From Arthrobacter sp. D5-1 (GTDB taxonomy: Bacteria; Actinomycetota; Actinomycetes; Actinomycetales; Micrococcaceae), in contig NZ_CP014571.1 in NCBI RefSeq assembly GCF_017357425.1, positions 4,526,001 to 4,590,000 of the forward strand: DNA of 64,000 nucleotides. The letters are read 5' to 3'. A model generated the notes under the pieces. The model worked only from the letters and a program-made list of their open reading frames with translations. It did no database searches and was not told where the DNA came from. This document shows, in pieces, positions 36,864-44,876 of the stretch (position 1 is its first letter; each line of letters starts with the position of its first letter). Position numbers and translations under genes: made by a program.

Positions 36864-37658
36864 ATGGCATCACTGTGGTTCGGATTGATTGCCTCCAGCG
36901 CCTTGGTGATAGGCGCGCTCATCGGTGTGCGTTTCGAGTTGCCGAAGCGGCTCCTCGCCATCCTGCTGTCCTTCGCGGCCGGCTCACTCATTACCGCGCT
37001 GGCGTTCGAACTGTTCGAGGACGCCTACCAGCAAGGCGGAATTGTGCGTGCGGCCGTGGGGCTCCTTGCCGGGGCCATAGTGTTTACCGCGCTCAGCGCC
37101 TTCCTGGATCGCCTGGCCCAACCCGGCCGCACATCGAAATCCAAGCCCGCAGACGAAGTGCAGGGCAGCCCGAAGCTGGACACCGACGCCGCCGCGTCGG
37201 ATAGGGCAGCCACGTCAGCCTCCACACGCGGGGCTGCCGGAATGGCGTTGCTGGCCGCAGTGACCCTGGACGGCGTACCGGAAAACGTGGCGTTGGGCAT
37301 CTCCCTGGAAGAAGGATCCGGCGGCCTGGCACTACTGGCGGCCATCTTTGTGTCCAACTTCCCCGAGGCCCTGGTGGGGGCCTCGTCCATGCGCAGCCAG
37401 GGGCGCAAGGCCGGGTCGATCATGCTGCTCTGGAGTGTGTGCGCCGTGCTGCTGGTGGCAGCCGTGGTCCTTGGCGCCGGCCCCCTGTCCTCCGCCGAAC
37501 CCGCCACCATCTCCCTGCCGTTGGCGTTCGCCGCCGGCGCGGTGATCGCGTCGCTGGCGGACACCCTCATGCCCGAGGCCTACGAGCATGGCGGCCCCGC
37601 AGTGGCACTGAGCACGGCAGCGGGCTTCGTCCTTTCGTTCACCCTCTCACTCGTGTGA
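36864..37658 (+). CDS. ZIP family metal transporter
   Basis: About 264 residues with eight membrane helices. The ZIP signature is VTLDGVPENVALGISLEEG (metal site in helix 4) and FVSNFPEALVGASSM (helix 5). A hydrophilic cytosolic loop follows helix 3. It probably moves Zn or another divalent metal. A paralogue lies at 54323-55078. The start is the ATG at 36864 or the GTG three bases before; there is no Shine-Dalgarno, in keeping with a leaderless transcript. Confidence 0.88.
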   Translation: MASLWFGLIASSALVIGALIGVRFELPKRLLAILLSFAAGSLITALAFELFEDAYQQGGIVRAAVGLLAGAIVFTALSAFLDRLAQPGRTSKSKPADEVQGSPKLDTDAAASDRAATSASTRGAAGMALLAAVTLDGVPENVALGISLEEGSGGLALLAAIFVSNFPEALVGASSMRSQGRKAGSIMLLWSVCAVLLVAAVVLGAGPLSSAEPATISLPLAFAAGAVIASLADTLMPEAYEHGGPAVALSTAAGFVLSFTLSLV

Positions 37659-37703
37659 GCGGTGAGCGACCGGACTGCTGGACGACGGCCGACTGGGCGC
37701 CCG

Positions 37704-37751
37704 ACGCAAGAAGCGCGCTACGCAAGAAGCGCGCTACGCAAGAAGCGCACG
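37704..37751 (+). repeat. 16-bp tandem repeat, about three copies
   Basis: ACGCAAGAAGCGCGCT is repeated exactly at 37704-37719 and 37720-37735, and imperfectly from 37736. The third unit runs into the dispersed hairpin at 37745. No coding function is seen. Confidence 0.8.
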
Positions 37752-37776
37752 ACGGCGGCAGTCCGGCGTCGTGCGC
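37745..37776. terminator. dispersed hairpin, copy 5
   Basis: GCGCACGACGGCGG and CCGGCGTCGTGCGC pair with one internal mismatch around CAGT. It follows the ZIP gene and precedes the convergent DUF6458 gene. Confidence 0.7.
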
Positions 37777-37805
37777 TACTTGTTGTCTTGCTGGTGCAGC
37801 GGCTG

Positions 37806-38066
37806 CTAGACCTCCGGGCGACGCTCTACAACCGTTTCAGGGGCGGCGCGTCGCTCGACCACTGTTTCAGGGGCGGTGCGGCGCTCGACGACCGTCCGGC
37901 GGGTCCTGTTGGACATGGCGATGGAGATGATGAGGCCAATGACGCCGACCACCATCAGGATGTAGCCCACCAGGACTTGGTCCAGGAAGGGAATGAGTCC
38001 CGGGGCGAGCGCGAAGGCCAAAATAGCGCCGATGGCAATCAGGGCAATGGAAGAACCAATTCTCAT
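37806..38066 (-). CDS. DUF6458 small membrane protein
   Basis: An 86-residue protein with two membrane helices (IGSSIALIAIGAILAFAL, VLVGYILMVVGVIGLIISI). This is the DUF6458 pattern common in actinobacteria. A C-terminal basic tail follows in which TVVERR(T/A)APE occurs as tandem units, ending VVERRPEV. The DNA repeat that encodes it is about 30 bases. Function is unknown. A conserved stress-type motif lies 55 bases upstream (38121-38138). Confidence 0.85.
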   Translation of the reverse strand: MRIGSSIALIAIGAILAFALAPGLIPFLDQVLVGYILMVVGVIGLIISIAMSNRTRRTVVERRTAPETVVERRAAPETVVERRPEV

Positions 38067-38120
38067 AGCGTGCTCCTCGTGTCCGTTCGGCGCGTGGTCA
38101 GGGATCGTCGGCCGAATCTA

Positions 38121-38138
38121 TACAGTCAGCATACTTAT
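38121..38138. promoter_or_regulatory. conserved element ATACAGTMAGCATRCTTA, copy 1
   Basis: ATACAGTCAGCATACTTA differs at two positions from 45872-45889 before the PRC-barrel gene. A partial copy lies at 46057-46069. It is upstream of the DUF6458 gene. Confidence 0.5.
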
Positions 38139-38186
38139 GAACCACGGCTCCCACCAGCCATACGAAGCCCTCCGACGGGCCCTGCA

Positions 38187-39083
38187 TCAGTGGCCGTACC
38201 GTGCGGCCACCCGGGCGATGGCGTCCTCGGGAGTCGGCGCGGGCCCGAACACCTGCTCCTGGCGGGTGGTGTCCGCAACATATTTGCCGGTCTCGAACCA
38301 CGCCACCATGCTGGCCATGTCTCCTACCAGCGGAAGGACTTTCGAGGTCACCTTGCCGAGCCCGGCAATGGCACCCGCGGGAATGGACATCACCTTGATC
38401 TGCTTGCCTGCCCGCTGGCCGGCAATGTCCGCAGCGTCCTGAATGCTGACGGGGCGGCTCCAGCCAACATCAATGTGCTCCCCCTCAACAATGTCCGCGT
38501 CAACAGCCTCCGCGAGGTACCGTGCCACATCGCTGGCCAGGACAAAAGTGAGCCTGGCGTCCTTGGAGCCAAGCCATACAAAGCGGCCCTTGGCGAAGGG
38601 GTCGCCGCCCATGCCCACCGCCTGGTCAAAGAAAGCACCCGGGCGGAGAGCCACAAAGGGAACGCCGAGCTCCCGGAACTTGTCCTCAGCCAGCTTCTTG
38701 TTCCAAAAATGCGGGATCTGTGGCGTTTGGTCGCTGGTGACGATGCTGATCAGCACGAAGCGGGGCACGCCGGCATACTTGGCGGCGACGGCCAGGTTGC
38801 TGTTGCCAAAGGTGTCGATGGCCTGGGCGTTCTTGTCATTTCGCGTATAGCCGGCGGCTGTCGAGACAACCGCCGAAACGCCCGTCATCGCGGCGATCAA
38901 GGAGGCGGCGTCCAGCATGTCCCCGCGGATGATCTCAACTCCCTTGGCCTCGACCTTGGCGGCGTTGGATTTGGGCCTTACCAAGGCCCGGACGTTCTTG
39001 CCGAGCTTCAGGAGCTCATCCACCACTTGGCCACCAAGGAATCCCGTGGCACCAATAACAAGGACAGGAAGGTCTTCGGCCAC
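38187..39083 (-). CDS. NAD(P)-binding atypical SDR (NmrA-like)
   Basis: A 298-residue protein starting at GTG 39083 (AAAGGAG before it). The dinucleotide loop is VIGATGFLGGQVV. A short-chain-like core follows (AVVSTAAGYT, VPRFVLISIVTS), without the usual Tyr-x3-Lys catalytic pair in the standard position. It resembles NmrA/complex-I-assembly-like NAD(P)-binding proteins that act as epimerase-like enzymes or redox sensors. It is divergent from the XRE-cupin gene. Confidence 0.82.
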   Translation of the reverse strand: MAEDLPVLVIGATGFLGGQVVDELLKLGKNVRALVRPKSNAAKVEAKGVEIIRGDMLDAASLIAAMTGVSAVVSTAAGYTRNDKNAQAIDTFGNSNLAVAAKYAGVPRFVLISIVTSDQTPQIPHFWNKKLAEDKFRELGVPFVALRPGAFFDQAVGMGGDPFAKGRFVWLGSKDARLTFVLASDVARYLAEAVDADIVEGEHIDVGWSRPVSIQDAADIAGQRAGKQIKVMSIPAGAIAGLGKVTSKVLPLVGDMASMVAWFETGKYVADTTRQEQVFGPAPTPEDAIARVAARYGH

Positions 39084-39183
39084 GATTTCTCCTTTGGTTT
39101 TGCTCCTAGGGTCAGTGGTAGCACGAGCGCGGGACGGCGGCCAGCCCCCGATTCACCCCGCCTCGGACCTCGCTGATAGCGAG

Positions 39184-39213
39184 AGTGCACTGAAAGTGCA
39201 GTATGCTGCACTT
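39184..39213. promoter_or_regulatory. AAGTGCA/TGCACTT operator over a leaderless start
   Basis: AAGTGCA (39194-39200) and TGCACTT (39207-39213) are inverted arms; a further AGTGCA lies at 39184. The TATGCT -10-like box is at 39202-39207, so transcription would start at the ATG at 39214. The XRE-cupin regulator encoded there likely represses itself. Confidence 0.55.
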
Positions 39214-39837
39214 ATGGATGACAGCACCACCACCCTCTCCCTGGCCATCGGCACCCGGGTCAAGCAGGAACGCCAAGCCCGCGGATGGACCTTGGACCAC
39301 CTGGCCGAGGCTGCAGGCGTGAGCCGCCGGATGATCGTCAACGTGGAGCAAGGAGCCGCGAACCCCAGCATCGGAACACTGCTGCGGATCAGCGACGCCC
39401 TGGGAGTTGGGCTCCCGGCCCTGGTGGAGTCCCCGCGCCCCAAGCCCGTCAAGATCACCCGCAGCGGCGAAGGCGCAACACTCTGGAGCAGCGGACAGGG
39501 CGGCCAGGGAATCCTGGTGGCCGGGACCGACTCACCGGACGTAGTGGAACTCTGGGACTGGACCCTGGGCCCCGGCGACAGCCATGCCAGCGAGGCCCAC
39601 ACGGCGGGCACCAAGGAACTCCTGCAGGTTCAAGCCGGTGCGGTGACGGTAGATGCCGGGGAGCACTCAGTAACCCTCGAAGGTGGTGATGCCATGACCT
39701 TCCCAGGCGACATCGCCCACTCCTACGCCAACCTTGGCGCTACGCCGGCCCGATTCATCCTTGCTGTTTTTGAGCCTGGCGTGGGCTCAGGGCATCGGCA
39801 GGACACGGATCCCAGCGGCATGGGAATCAACAAGTGA
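39214..39837 (+). CDS. XRE-family regulator with C-terminal cupin
   Basis: A 207-residue protein with an N-terminal HTH (VKQERQARGWTLDHLAEAAG, VSRRMIVNVEQGAANPSI) and a cupin beta barrel from about residue 90 (GDSHASEAHTAGTKELLQV, GDAMTFPGDIAHSYANLG). No Shine-Dalgarno precedes the ATG, and a -10 box 7 bases upstream suggests leaderless translation. Its stop overlaps the EamA exporter start by 4 bases, so it likely senses a substrate of that exporter. Confidence 0.88.
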   Translation: MDDSTTTLSLAIGTRVKQERQARGWTLDHLAEAAGVSRRMIVNVEQGAANPSIGTLLRISDALGVGLPALVESPRPKPVKITRSGEGATLWSSGQGGQGILVAGTDSPDVVELWDWTLGPGDSHASEAHTAGTKELLQVQAGAVTVDAGEHSVTLEGGDAMTFPGDIAHSYANLGATPARFILAVFEPGVGSGHRQDTDPSGMGINK

Positions 39838-40760
39838 GCGCCCGCAAAGGCGGCCCCATTCCGCCTTGGGGCCTTGCTGTTGCAGCCATGTTCTCGGTGC
39901 AGCTCAGCTCCGCCCTCTCGGTGGGCCTCATCGCGGAGGTGGGTGCGGCCGGAACAGCATGGTTGCGGCTCAGCCTGGGTGCCATCATCTTCCTTGCCAT
40001 CGCGCGCCCACCCCTGCGATCGGTTCGTCGGCCGGACATCCTGCCACTCCTGGGCCTCGGCATCGCTACCGGGCTCATGACCATCATGTTCCTCGCTGCC
40101 GTGGAGCGGATCCCGTTGGGCACCACCGTCGCCATCGAGTTCCTGGGCCCACTGACGGTGGCGGCCATCCGCAGCCATAACCGCCGCGCCTTGGCATGGC
40201 CGGTGCTGGCGCTGCTGGGAGTGGTCCTGCTGACCGAGCCCTGGCATGGCCGCGTCGACTTCCTGGGAATCATGTTCGCGGCCATCGCAGCCGCTGGGTG
40301 GGGCGCCTATATTCTTCTGACGCAGCTGATCGGCGACCGTTTCACCGGCATCGGAGCGCTCTCCCTGACAGTCCCCATCGTCGCCGCGACGGCCGCCGTC
40401 GTCGGCATTCCACAGGCTGCCGGGCACCTCAACTGGGGCATCCTGGCAGGTGCCTTGGGCGTCGCCATCCTGATGCCGGTCCTGCCGTTCGTGTTGGAGC
40501 TGAAAGCACTGCGCCGGATGACGTCCACGGCTTTCGGCACGCTGATGTCGCTGGAACCTGCCTTCGCCGTTCTCCTGGGACTGCTGGTGCTGCACCAGCA
40601 ACCCACCATCGTCCAATTCATCGGTATCGCGCTGGTTGTTGTTGCCGGCGTCGCCTCCCAGCGCGGGGGCGAGAGGAAACTGCCTCCCCTGGCCGAGCCC
40701 ACCACCATGGGACCCGCACCTGAGACCTTATCCGCCACCGGTCCCGGCAAAGAGAACTGA
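39834..40760 (+). CDS. EamA/RhtA-type exporter
   Basis: A 308-residue protein starting at GTG 39834 in an overlap with the regulator stop. About ten membrane helices are arranged as two EamA repeats (AGTAWLRLSLGAIIFLAIAR, IEFLGPLTVAAIRS, MSLEPAFAVLLGLLVLHQQP). The RhtA group exports amino acids such as threonine/homoserine or related metabolites. The last codons and TGA lie within the 22-bp stem of the following hairpin. Confidence 0.88.
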   Translation: MSARKGGPIPPWGLAVAAMFSVQLSSALSVGLIAEVGAAGTAWLRLSLGAIIFLAIARPPLRSVRRPDILPLLGLGIATGLMTIMFLAAVERIPLGTTVAIEFLGPLTVAAIRSHNRRALAWPVLALLGVVLLTEPWHGRVDFLGIMFAAIAAAGWGAYILLTQLIGDRFTGIGALSLTVPIVAATAAVVGIPQAAGHLNWGILAGALGVAILMPVLPFVLELKALRRMTSTAFGTLMSLEPAFAVLLGLLVLHQQPTIVQFIGIALVVVAGVASQRGGERKLPPLAEPTTMGPAPETLSATGPGKEN

Positions 40761-40800
40761 CGCACGACGGCGACCTCCCGCCGTCGTGCGTCAGTTCTCT
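40751..40800. terminator. dispersed hairpin, copy 6, extended 22-bp stem
   Basis: The core CGCACGACGGCG/CGCCGTCGTGCG is extended on both sides by AGAGAACTGA/TCAGTTCTCT, giving a perfect 22-bp stem with an ACCTCC loop. The left arm contains the EamA stop codon (40758-40760). Confidence 0.8.
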
Positions 40801-40824
40801 TGGCTCTTGCCTTGCACCCACCGC

Positions 40825-41877
40825 TTAGAGGGTGATGGCGACCTTGCCGCGGACCTTGCCGGAATCCAAGTAGCGCATGGCGTCCGGGACCTGGGCCAGC
40901 GGGTACGTCCGGTCGATGACGGGAGTAATGGTTCCCGCCTCGAGAAGTCCGGCCAAGTACTCAAGATCCGGTGCGTTTTGGGTACCCACGATCATGGTGA
41001 GGCGCTGGCGGATGAAGGGCGAGAGCGCCACGGCGCGCAATTGCCTGTCCATGCTTCCCGTCCACGAGCCGCCCTCCTCGCCGCCGGTGATCACGGCAGT
41101 CCCGGACGGGGTGAGTGACCGGCGTAAACGTGTAACCGAGGGGTTGCCCGCGATGTCGATGATGACGTCGTACTGCTCAGTGCCGTCGAGGAAGTCCTGG
41201 GTGGTGTAGTCGATCACGTGGTCGGCACCGAGGGTCCTCAGCATCGGCACTTTCGCAGCACTGGCCACTCCGGTGACCTCAGCCCCGGCAGCTTTGGCCA
41301 ACTGCACCACATAACTGCCCACGCCGCCCGAAGCTCCAGTGACCATGACCCTGAGCCCTTGCGCCGGGTGGTCCTGGCTGGGCTCGATGCCGCCCGCACG
41401 CAGGGCGATCAGGGCCGTGCACGCGGACACCGGCACCACCGCGGCCTGCTCGAAGGTGATGTTCGCCGGCTTGTGGGCCAACTGGTTTTCGCGGGCTGCG
41501 GCATACTCGGCAAACGTTCCCCTGCCCGAGCCGAACACTTGGTCACCTACCGCAAAGCGGGTCACCTTTGCTCCCACCGCTTCAACGGTTCCCGCGAGGT
41601 CCAGCCCGGGGACGGGCTGCCTGGGAGCCTTGAATCCATACACCAGGCGCAGCGCATAGGGCAGGCCGGTGGCTATGTGCCAGGTGCCGCGATCCAGCCC
41701 GGCCGCCTGGACTTTCACCAGTACTTCGTTCTCCGCGATGACAGGACGCGGAACCCGGGCCTCATGGAGAACGTCGGCGGAACCGTAGCCGTCCTGCACG
41801 ATGGCACGCATGGTGGGACCCGGCAACGCCCGATCCTTGTGGCGACGGGATTCTTTGGCTTGCTGACCAGTGGTCAT
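40825..41877 (-). CDS. zinc-less medium-chain dehydrogenase (quinone-oxidoreductase-like)
   Basis: The preferred start is ATG 41877 (GAAAGG before it); 350 residues. The N-terminal GroES-like domain has PGLDLAGTVEAVGAKVTRFAVGDQVFG and no catalytic zinc Cys. The nucleotide loop is VTGASGGVGSYVVQLAKAAGA. The C-terminus has GKVRGKVAITL. It is probably an NADPH-dependent quinone reductase. It is divergent from a TetR gene with duplicated operator sites, suggesting induction by a xenobiotic or quinone. Confidence 0.9.
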   Translation of the reverse strand: MTTGQQAKESRRHKDRALPGPTMRAIVQDGYGSADVLHEARVPRPVIAENEVLVKVQAAGLDRGTWHIATGLPYALRLVYGFKAPRQPVPGLDLAGTVEAVGAKVTRFAVGDQVFGSGRGTFAEYAAARENQLAHKPANITFEQAAVVPVSACTALIALRAGGIEPSQDHPAQGLRVMVTGASGGVGSYVVQLAKAAGAEVTGVASAAKVPMLRTLGADHVIDYTTQDFLDGTEQYDVIIDIAGNPSVTRLRRSLTPSGTAVITGGEEGGSWTGSMDRQLRAVALSPFIRQRLTMIVGTQNAPDLEYLAGLLEAGTITPVIDRTYPLAQVPDAMRYLDSGKVRGKVAITL

Positions 41878-41939
41878 GGCCGACCCTTTCAGTGCTTGTG
41901 CGGTGGGTGAGTGATGCAGCAGGGGTTTGGTGTGGTTTT

Positions 41940-41975
41940 CGTACGCTGTACCAATGAGATTACCGTACACTGTAC
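41940..41975. promoter_or_regulatory. duplicated operator CGTACRCTGTAC
   Basis: CGTACGCTGTAC (41940-41951) and CGTACACTGTAC (41964-41975) are direct copies 24 bases apart. Each contains GTAC-N3-GTAC. They lie between the divergent dehydrogenase and tetR genes. Confidence 0.65.
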
Positions 41976-42013
41976 TAATCCGCTAGAGCCCAGCAACCAG
42001 TCGAGGAGTGCCC

Positions 42014-42679
42014 GTGCCCACCGCAGCATCGCAGCGAAGCCCGCTGAGCCGGGAGCGGGTCCTTGAATGCGCCGTCACCCTCGCCGACGAGTCTGGAATC
42101 GACGCCCTGACCATCCGCACGCTCGCCCTCAGCATGGGAACCAAACCCATGTCCCTCTACTACTACGTCGCCAACAAGGACGAGATCCTGGACGGCATCG
42201 TGGATATGGTGTTCAGCGAAATCGAGCTGCCGGCACCTGACGGGGACTGGCGCAAGGAGATGGAGCTGAGGGCCCACCGGATGCGGTCGGCACTCAGGCG
42301 CCACCCCTGGGCAGTCGGGTTGCTGGAGAGCCGGTCCGCGCCTGGCCCTGCAACGCTCCGGCATCACGAAGCAACGCTCGCGACGCTGAGGACCGCAGGA
42401 TTCTCCGTCCAGCTCACTGCCCACGCCTACGCCCTGCTGGACAGTTACATTTACGGCTTTGCCGTGCAGGAAGCGGCCCTCCCGTTCGAGGGGCGGGACA
42501 CCGCAGCCGAGATCACCAGCCCCATCCTGGAGCGCTTCGCCACCGGCGAGTATCCCCGCATGGTGGAGATCGCCGTCGAGCATGTCCTTAAGCCCGGCTA
42601 CGACTTTGGCGACGAATTCCAGTTCGGCCTGAACCTCATTCTGGACGGCTTGAGCCGTCTGGCGGGAGACGCGGACTAG
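42014..42679 (+). CDS. TetR family regulator (TetR-C1 type)
   Basis: The start at GTG 42014 has GAGGAG five bases upstream; 221 residues. The HTH is IDALTIRTLALSMGTKPMSLYYYV, as in true TetR/ActII-like repressors. The ligand domain has VDMVFSEIELPAP and HPWAVGLLESR. It is divergent from the quinone-oxidoreductase gene and probably binds the two CGTACRCTGTAC sites. The first GTG (42008) is too close to the ribosome site. Confidence 0.88.
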   Translation: MPTAASQRSPLSRERVLECAVTLADESGIDALTIRTLALSMGTKPMSLYYYVANKDEILDGIVDMVFSEIELPAPDGDWRKEMELRAHRMRSALRRHPWAVGLLESRSAPGPATLRHHEATLATLRTAGFSVQLTAHAYALLDSYIYGFAVQEAALPFEGRDTAAEITSPILERFATGEYPRMVEIAVEHVLKPGYDFGDEFQFGLNLILDGLSRLAGDAD

Positions 42680-42689
42680 GATCTGATCC

Positions 42690-44549
42690 ATGGCCAGGAT
42701 TGAGGACTACGCGATCATCGGGGACCTGAACACCGCTGCCTTGGTAGGGCGGAGCGGGTCCATTGACTGGATGTGCCTGCCACGGTTCGACTCCCCCGCC
42801 TGCTTCGCGTCACTGCTGCACACGCCCGACGCCGGCCGCTGGCTTTTGGCGCCCGCCGGCACACCCGACGGCGGCAACTGCACCCGACGCCGCTACCGCG
42901 AGGACACCCTCATCCTGGAGACAGAGTGGGAAGTGGACGGCGGCAAGGTCCGGGTGATCGACTTCATGCCGGTCCGGGACGACGCCGTGGACCTGGTGCG
43001 GATCGTGGAGGGCATCTCCGGCGAAGTCACCATGCAGATGGAGTTGGTCCTGCGCTTCGATTACGGCCGCGTGGTGCCGTGGGTCCGGCACAGCAAGCAC
43101 GGCATCAGCGCGGTAGCGGGCCCCGACTCGGCCTACCTCACCACCCCTGTCCCGCTCGAGGGCCGGGACAAGCGCACCTACAGCGAATTCACGGTCCGCG
43201 CGGGTGATCGGGTCCCGTTCGTGCTGCGCTGGGCGCCGAGCCACGAGCGGGAGCCGCGACGGATCGACCCCTTCCGTGCACTCTCAGTGACCGAGTCGTT
43301 CTGGCTGGAGTGGATTGGCCGCAGCGAAATGGCCGGGAAGTACAAGGAACCGGTGGAGCGGTCCCTCATCACCCTCAAGGCACTGACGTATGCGCCCACC
43401 GGAGGCATTGTGGCAGCGGCAACCACGTCCCTGCCCGAGCAGATCGGCGGGCCCCGGAACTGGGACTACCGCTACTGCTGGTTGCGCGACGCTACCCTGA
43501 CCCTGCAATCACTGCTCGCCGCCGGGTACACGGAGGAGGCGTCCGCATGGCGGGACTGGCTGCTGCGCGCTATCGCCGGCGACCCGTCGGAGCTTCAGAT
43601 TGTGTACGGGCTCGACGGCGCGCGGAGACTCCCCGAGGCAGACATCCCGTGGCTCTCCGGTTACGAAGGTTCACTGCCCGTCCGCACCGGAAACGCCGCA
43701 GCCCCGCAGTTGCAACTTGATGTGTGGGGCGAGGTCCTGGACGGCCTTTCCCTGACCCGGGCGGCTTTCCAGGACGGCACCGTGGACAGTTCCTGGGACA
43801 TCCAGGTGGCCCTGATGGAGTATCTCGAAGGAGCCTGGGACCAGCCGGACAACGGGCTCTGGGAAATGCGCGGACCGAGGCAGCATTTCACCCATTCCAA
43901 GGTCATGGCATGGGTGGCAGCAGATCGCATGGTCAAAGGCGTCCGGACCTCCGGACTACCTGGCCCACACGACCGCTGGGCAGCACTCCGTAGCGAAATC
44001 CATCACGACGTCATGACCAGGGGGTTCGACGAGGAACTCAACACCTTCGTCCAGTCTTACGGAAGCAAGGAACTGGATGCCAGCCTGCTTCTGGTCCCCC
44101 GCGTCGGCTTCCTCCCGCACAGGCATCCACGCGTCGCAGGGACAGTGGAAGCCATCCAAAAAGGACTCACGGATGACGGCCTGGTCCTCCGCTACAGAAC
44201 GCAGTCCGGGCACGACGGCCTGCCTGGCGACGAAGGAGTTTTCCTTGCCTGTTCATTCTGGCTGGTGGATGCGCTGCTGGGCATCGGCCGCTCCACCGAG
44301 GCAACCGGGCTCTTTGAGCGGCTCCTCACCCTGCGCAACGATGTGGGTTTGCTGAGCGAGGAGTGGGACCCCCGTGCCCAACGGCAACTGGGCAACACTC
44401 CCCAGGCCTTCAGCCATTTCCCCCTCATTCACAGCGCCTTGCAACTGCATCAGGGAGAGGCACACAAGAGCGACACCCCGCTGGGGCACCCAAAACATCC
44501 GGGGCACTCCAGCGGTTCTACCCTTCGGAATGACCCTCGCCTGCGTTAG
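42690..44549 (+). CDS. glycoside hydrolase family 15 protein (trehalase/glucoamylase type)
   Basis: A 619-residue enzyme. The N-terminal beta-rich domain (IEDYAIIGDLNTAALVGRSG, SIDWMCLPRFDSPACFASLL) is followed by the GH15 (alpha/alpha)6 barrel. The barrel has NWDYRYCWLRDATLTLQ near residue 255 and NGLWEMRG with a likely catalytic Glu. Actinobacterial members are often trehalases. There is no signal peptide, so it acts inside the cell. The tail is Gly/His/Ser-rich and overlaps the convergent small gene by 32 bases. Confidence 0.92.
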   Translation: MARIEDYAIIGDLNTAALVGRSGSIDWMCLPRFDSPACFASLLHTPDAGRWLLAPAGTPDGGNCTRRRYREDTLILETEWEVDGGKVRVIDFMPVRDDAVDLVRIVEGISGEVTMQMELVLRFDYGRVVPWVRHSKHGISAVAGPDSAYLTTPVPLEGRDKRTYSEFTVRAGDRVPFVLRWAPSHEREPRRIDPFRALSVTESFWLEWIGRSEMAGKYKEPVERSLITLKALTYAPTGGIVAAATTSLPEQIGGPRNWDYRYCWLRDATLTLQSLLAAGYTEEASAWRDWLLRAIAGDPSELQIVYGLDGARRLPEADIPWLSGYEGSLPVRTGNAAAPQLQLDVWGEVLDGLSLTRAAFQDGTVDSSWDIQVALMEYLEGAWDQPDNGLWEMRGPRQHFTHSKVMAWVAADRMVKGVRTSGLPGPHDRWAALRSEIHHDVMTRGFDEELNTFVQSYGSKELDASLLLVPRVGFLPHRHPRVAGTVEAIQKGLTDDGLVLRYRTQSGHDGLPGDEGVFLACSFWLVDALLGIGRSTEATGLFERLLTLRNDVGLLSEEWDPRAQRQLGNTPQAFSHFPLIHSALQLHQGEAHKSDTPLGHPKHPGHSSGSTLRNDPRLR

Positions 44550-44763
44550 GCGGGGTTTCGCCTTTATGGCTCGCTTCTTCCAAGTGGATATCCAACTTGC
44601 GTTCGGCCTCACGCCGCCGCTGGCCGACGGTCCTCAACTGCTGGGTGGTGGGGTCTGCCCTGTCCTCCGGCGCGGCGGCTGATTGTGCGGCGGCTGTTTG
44701 TCCCGTGTCCGTTTGTGCGGCGTCCGAGCGCGCAGCAGTCCGGTCCTTCTCATGTTCGCCCAT
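44518..44763 (-). CDS. small disordered protein of unknown function
   Basis: An 81-residue, very hydrophilic protein starting at ATG 44763 with no strong ribosome site. It is rich in Ala, Gln, Asp and Thr (DAAQTDTGQTAAAQSAAAPE), then has a helical segment (VGQRRREAERKLDIHLEEAS). The 3' end overlaps the GH15 gene tail-to-tail by 32 bases. Reality is supported only by composition and intact frame. Confidence 0.45.
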   Translation of the reverse strand: MGEHEKDRTAARSDAAQTDTGQTAAAQSAAAPEDRADPTTQQLRTVGQRRREAERKLDIHLEEASHKGETPPNAGEGHSEG

Positions 44764-44876
44764 AAGGAGATCGTCCCATCGCCCGCCCTTTTGCGATAGC
44801 GAAATTCTCGATGCGGGGCCCGCTCTGCGCCCATACCCGGGCACGTGGGACGTAGAGCGGGCCTCACACCATGCGT

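Noticed and set aside
37662..39176. 504-codon plus-strand frame over DUF6458 and the NmrA-like gene
   Set aside because: It crosses two recognisable minus-strand genes, the hairpin and tandem repeats, with no domain of its own.
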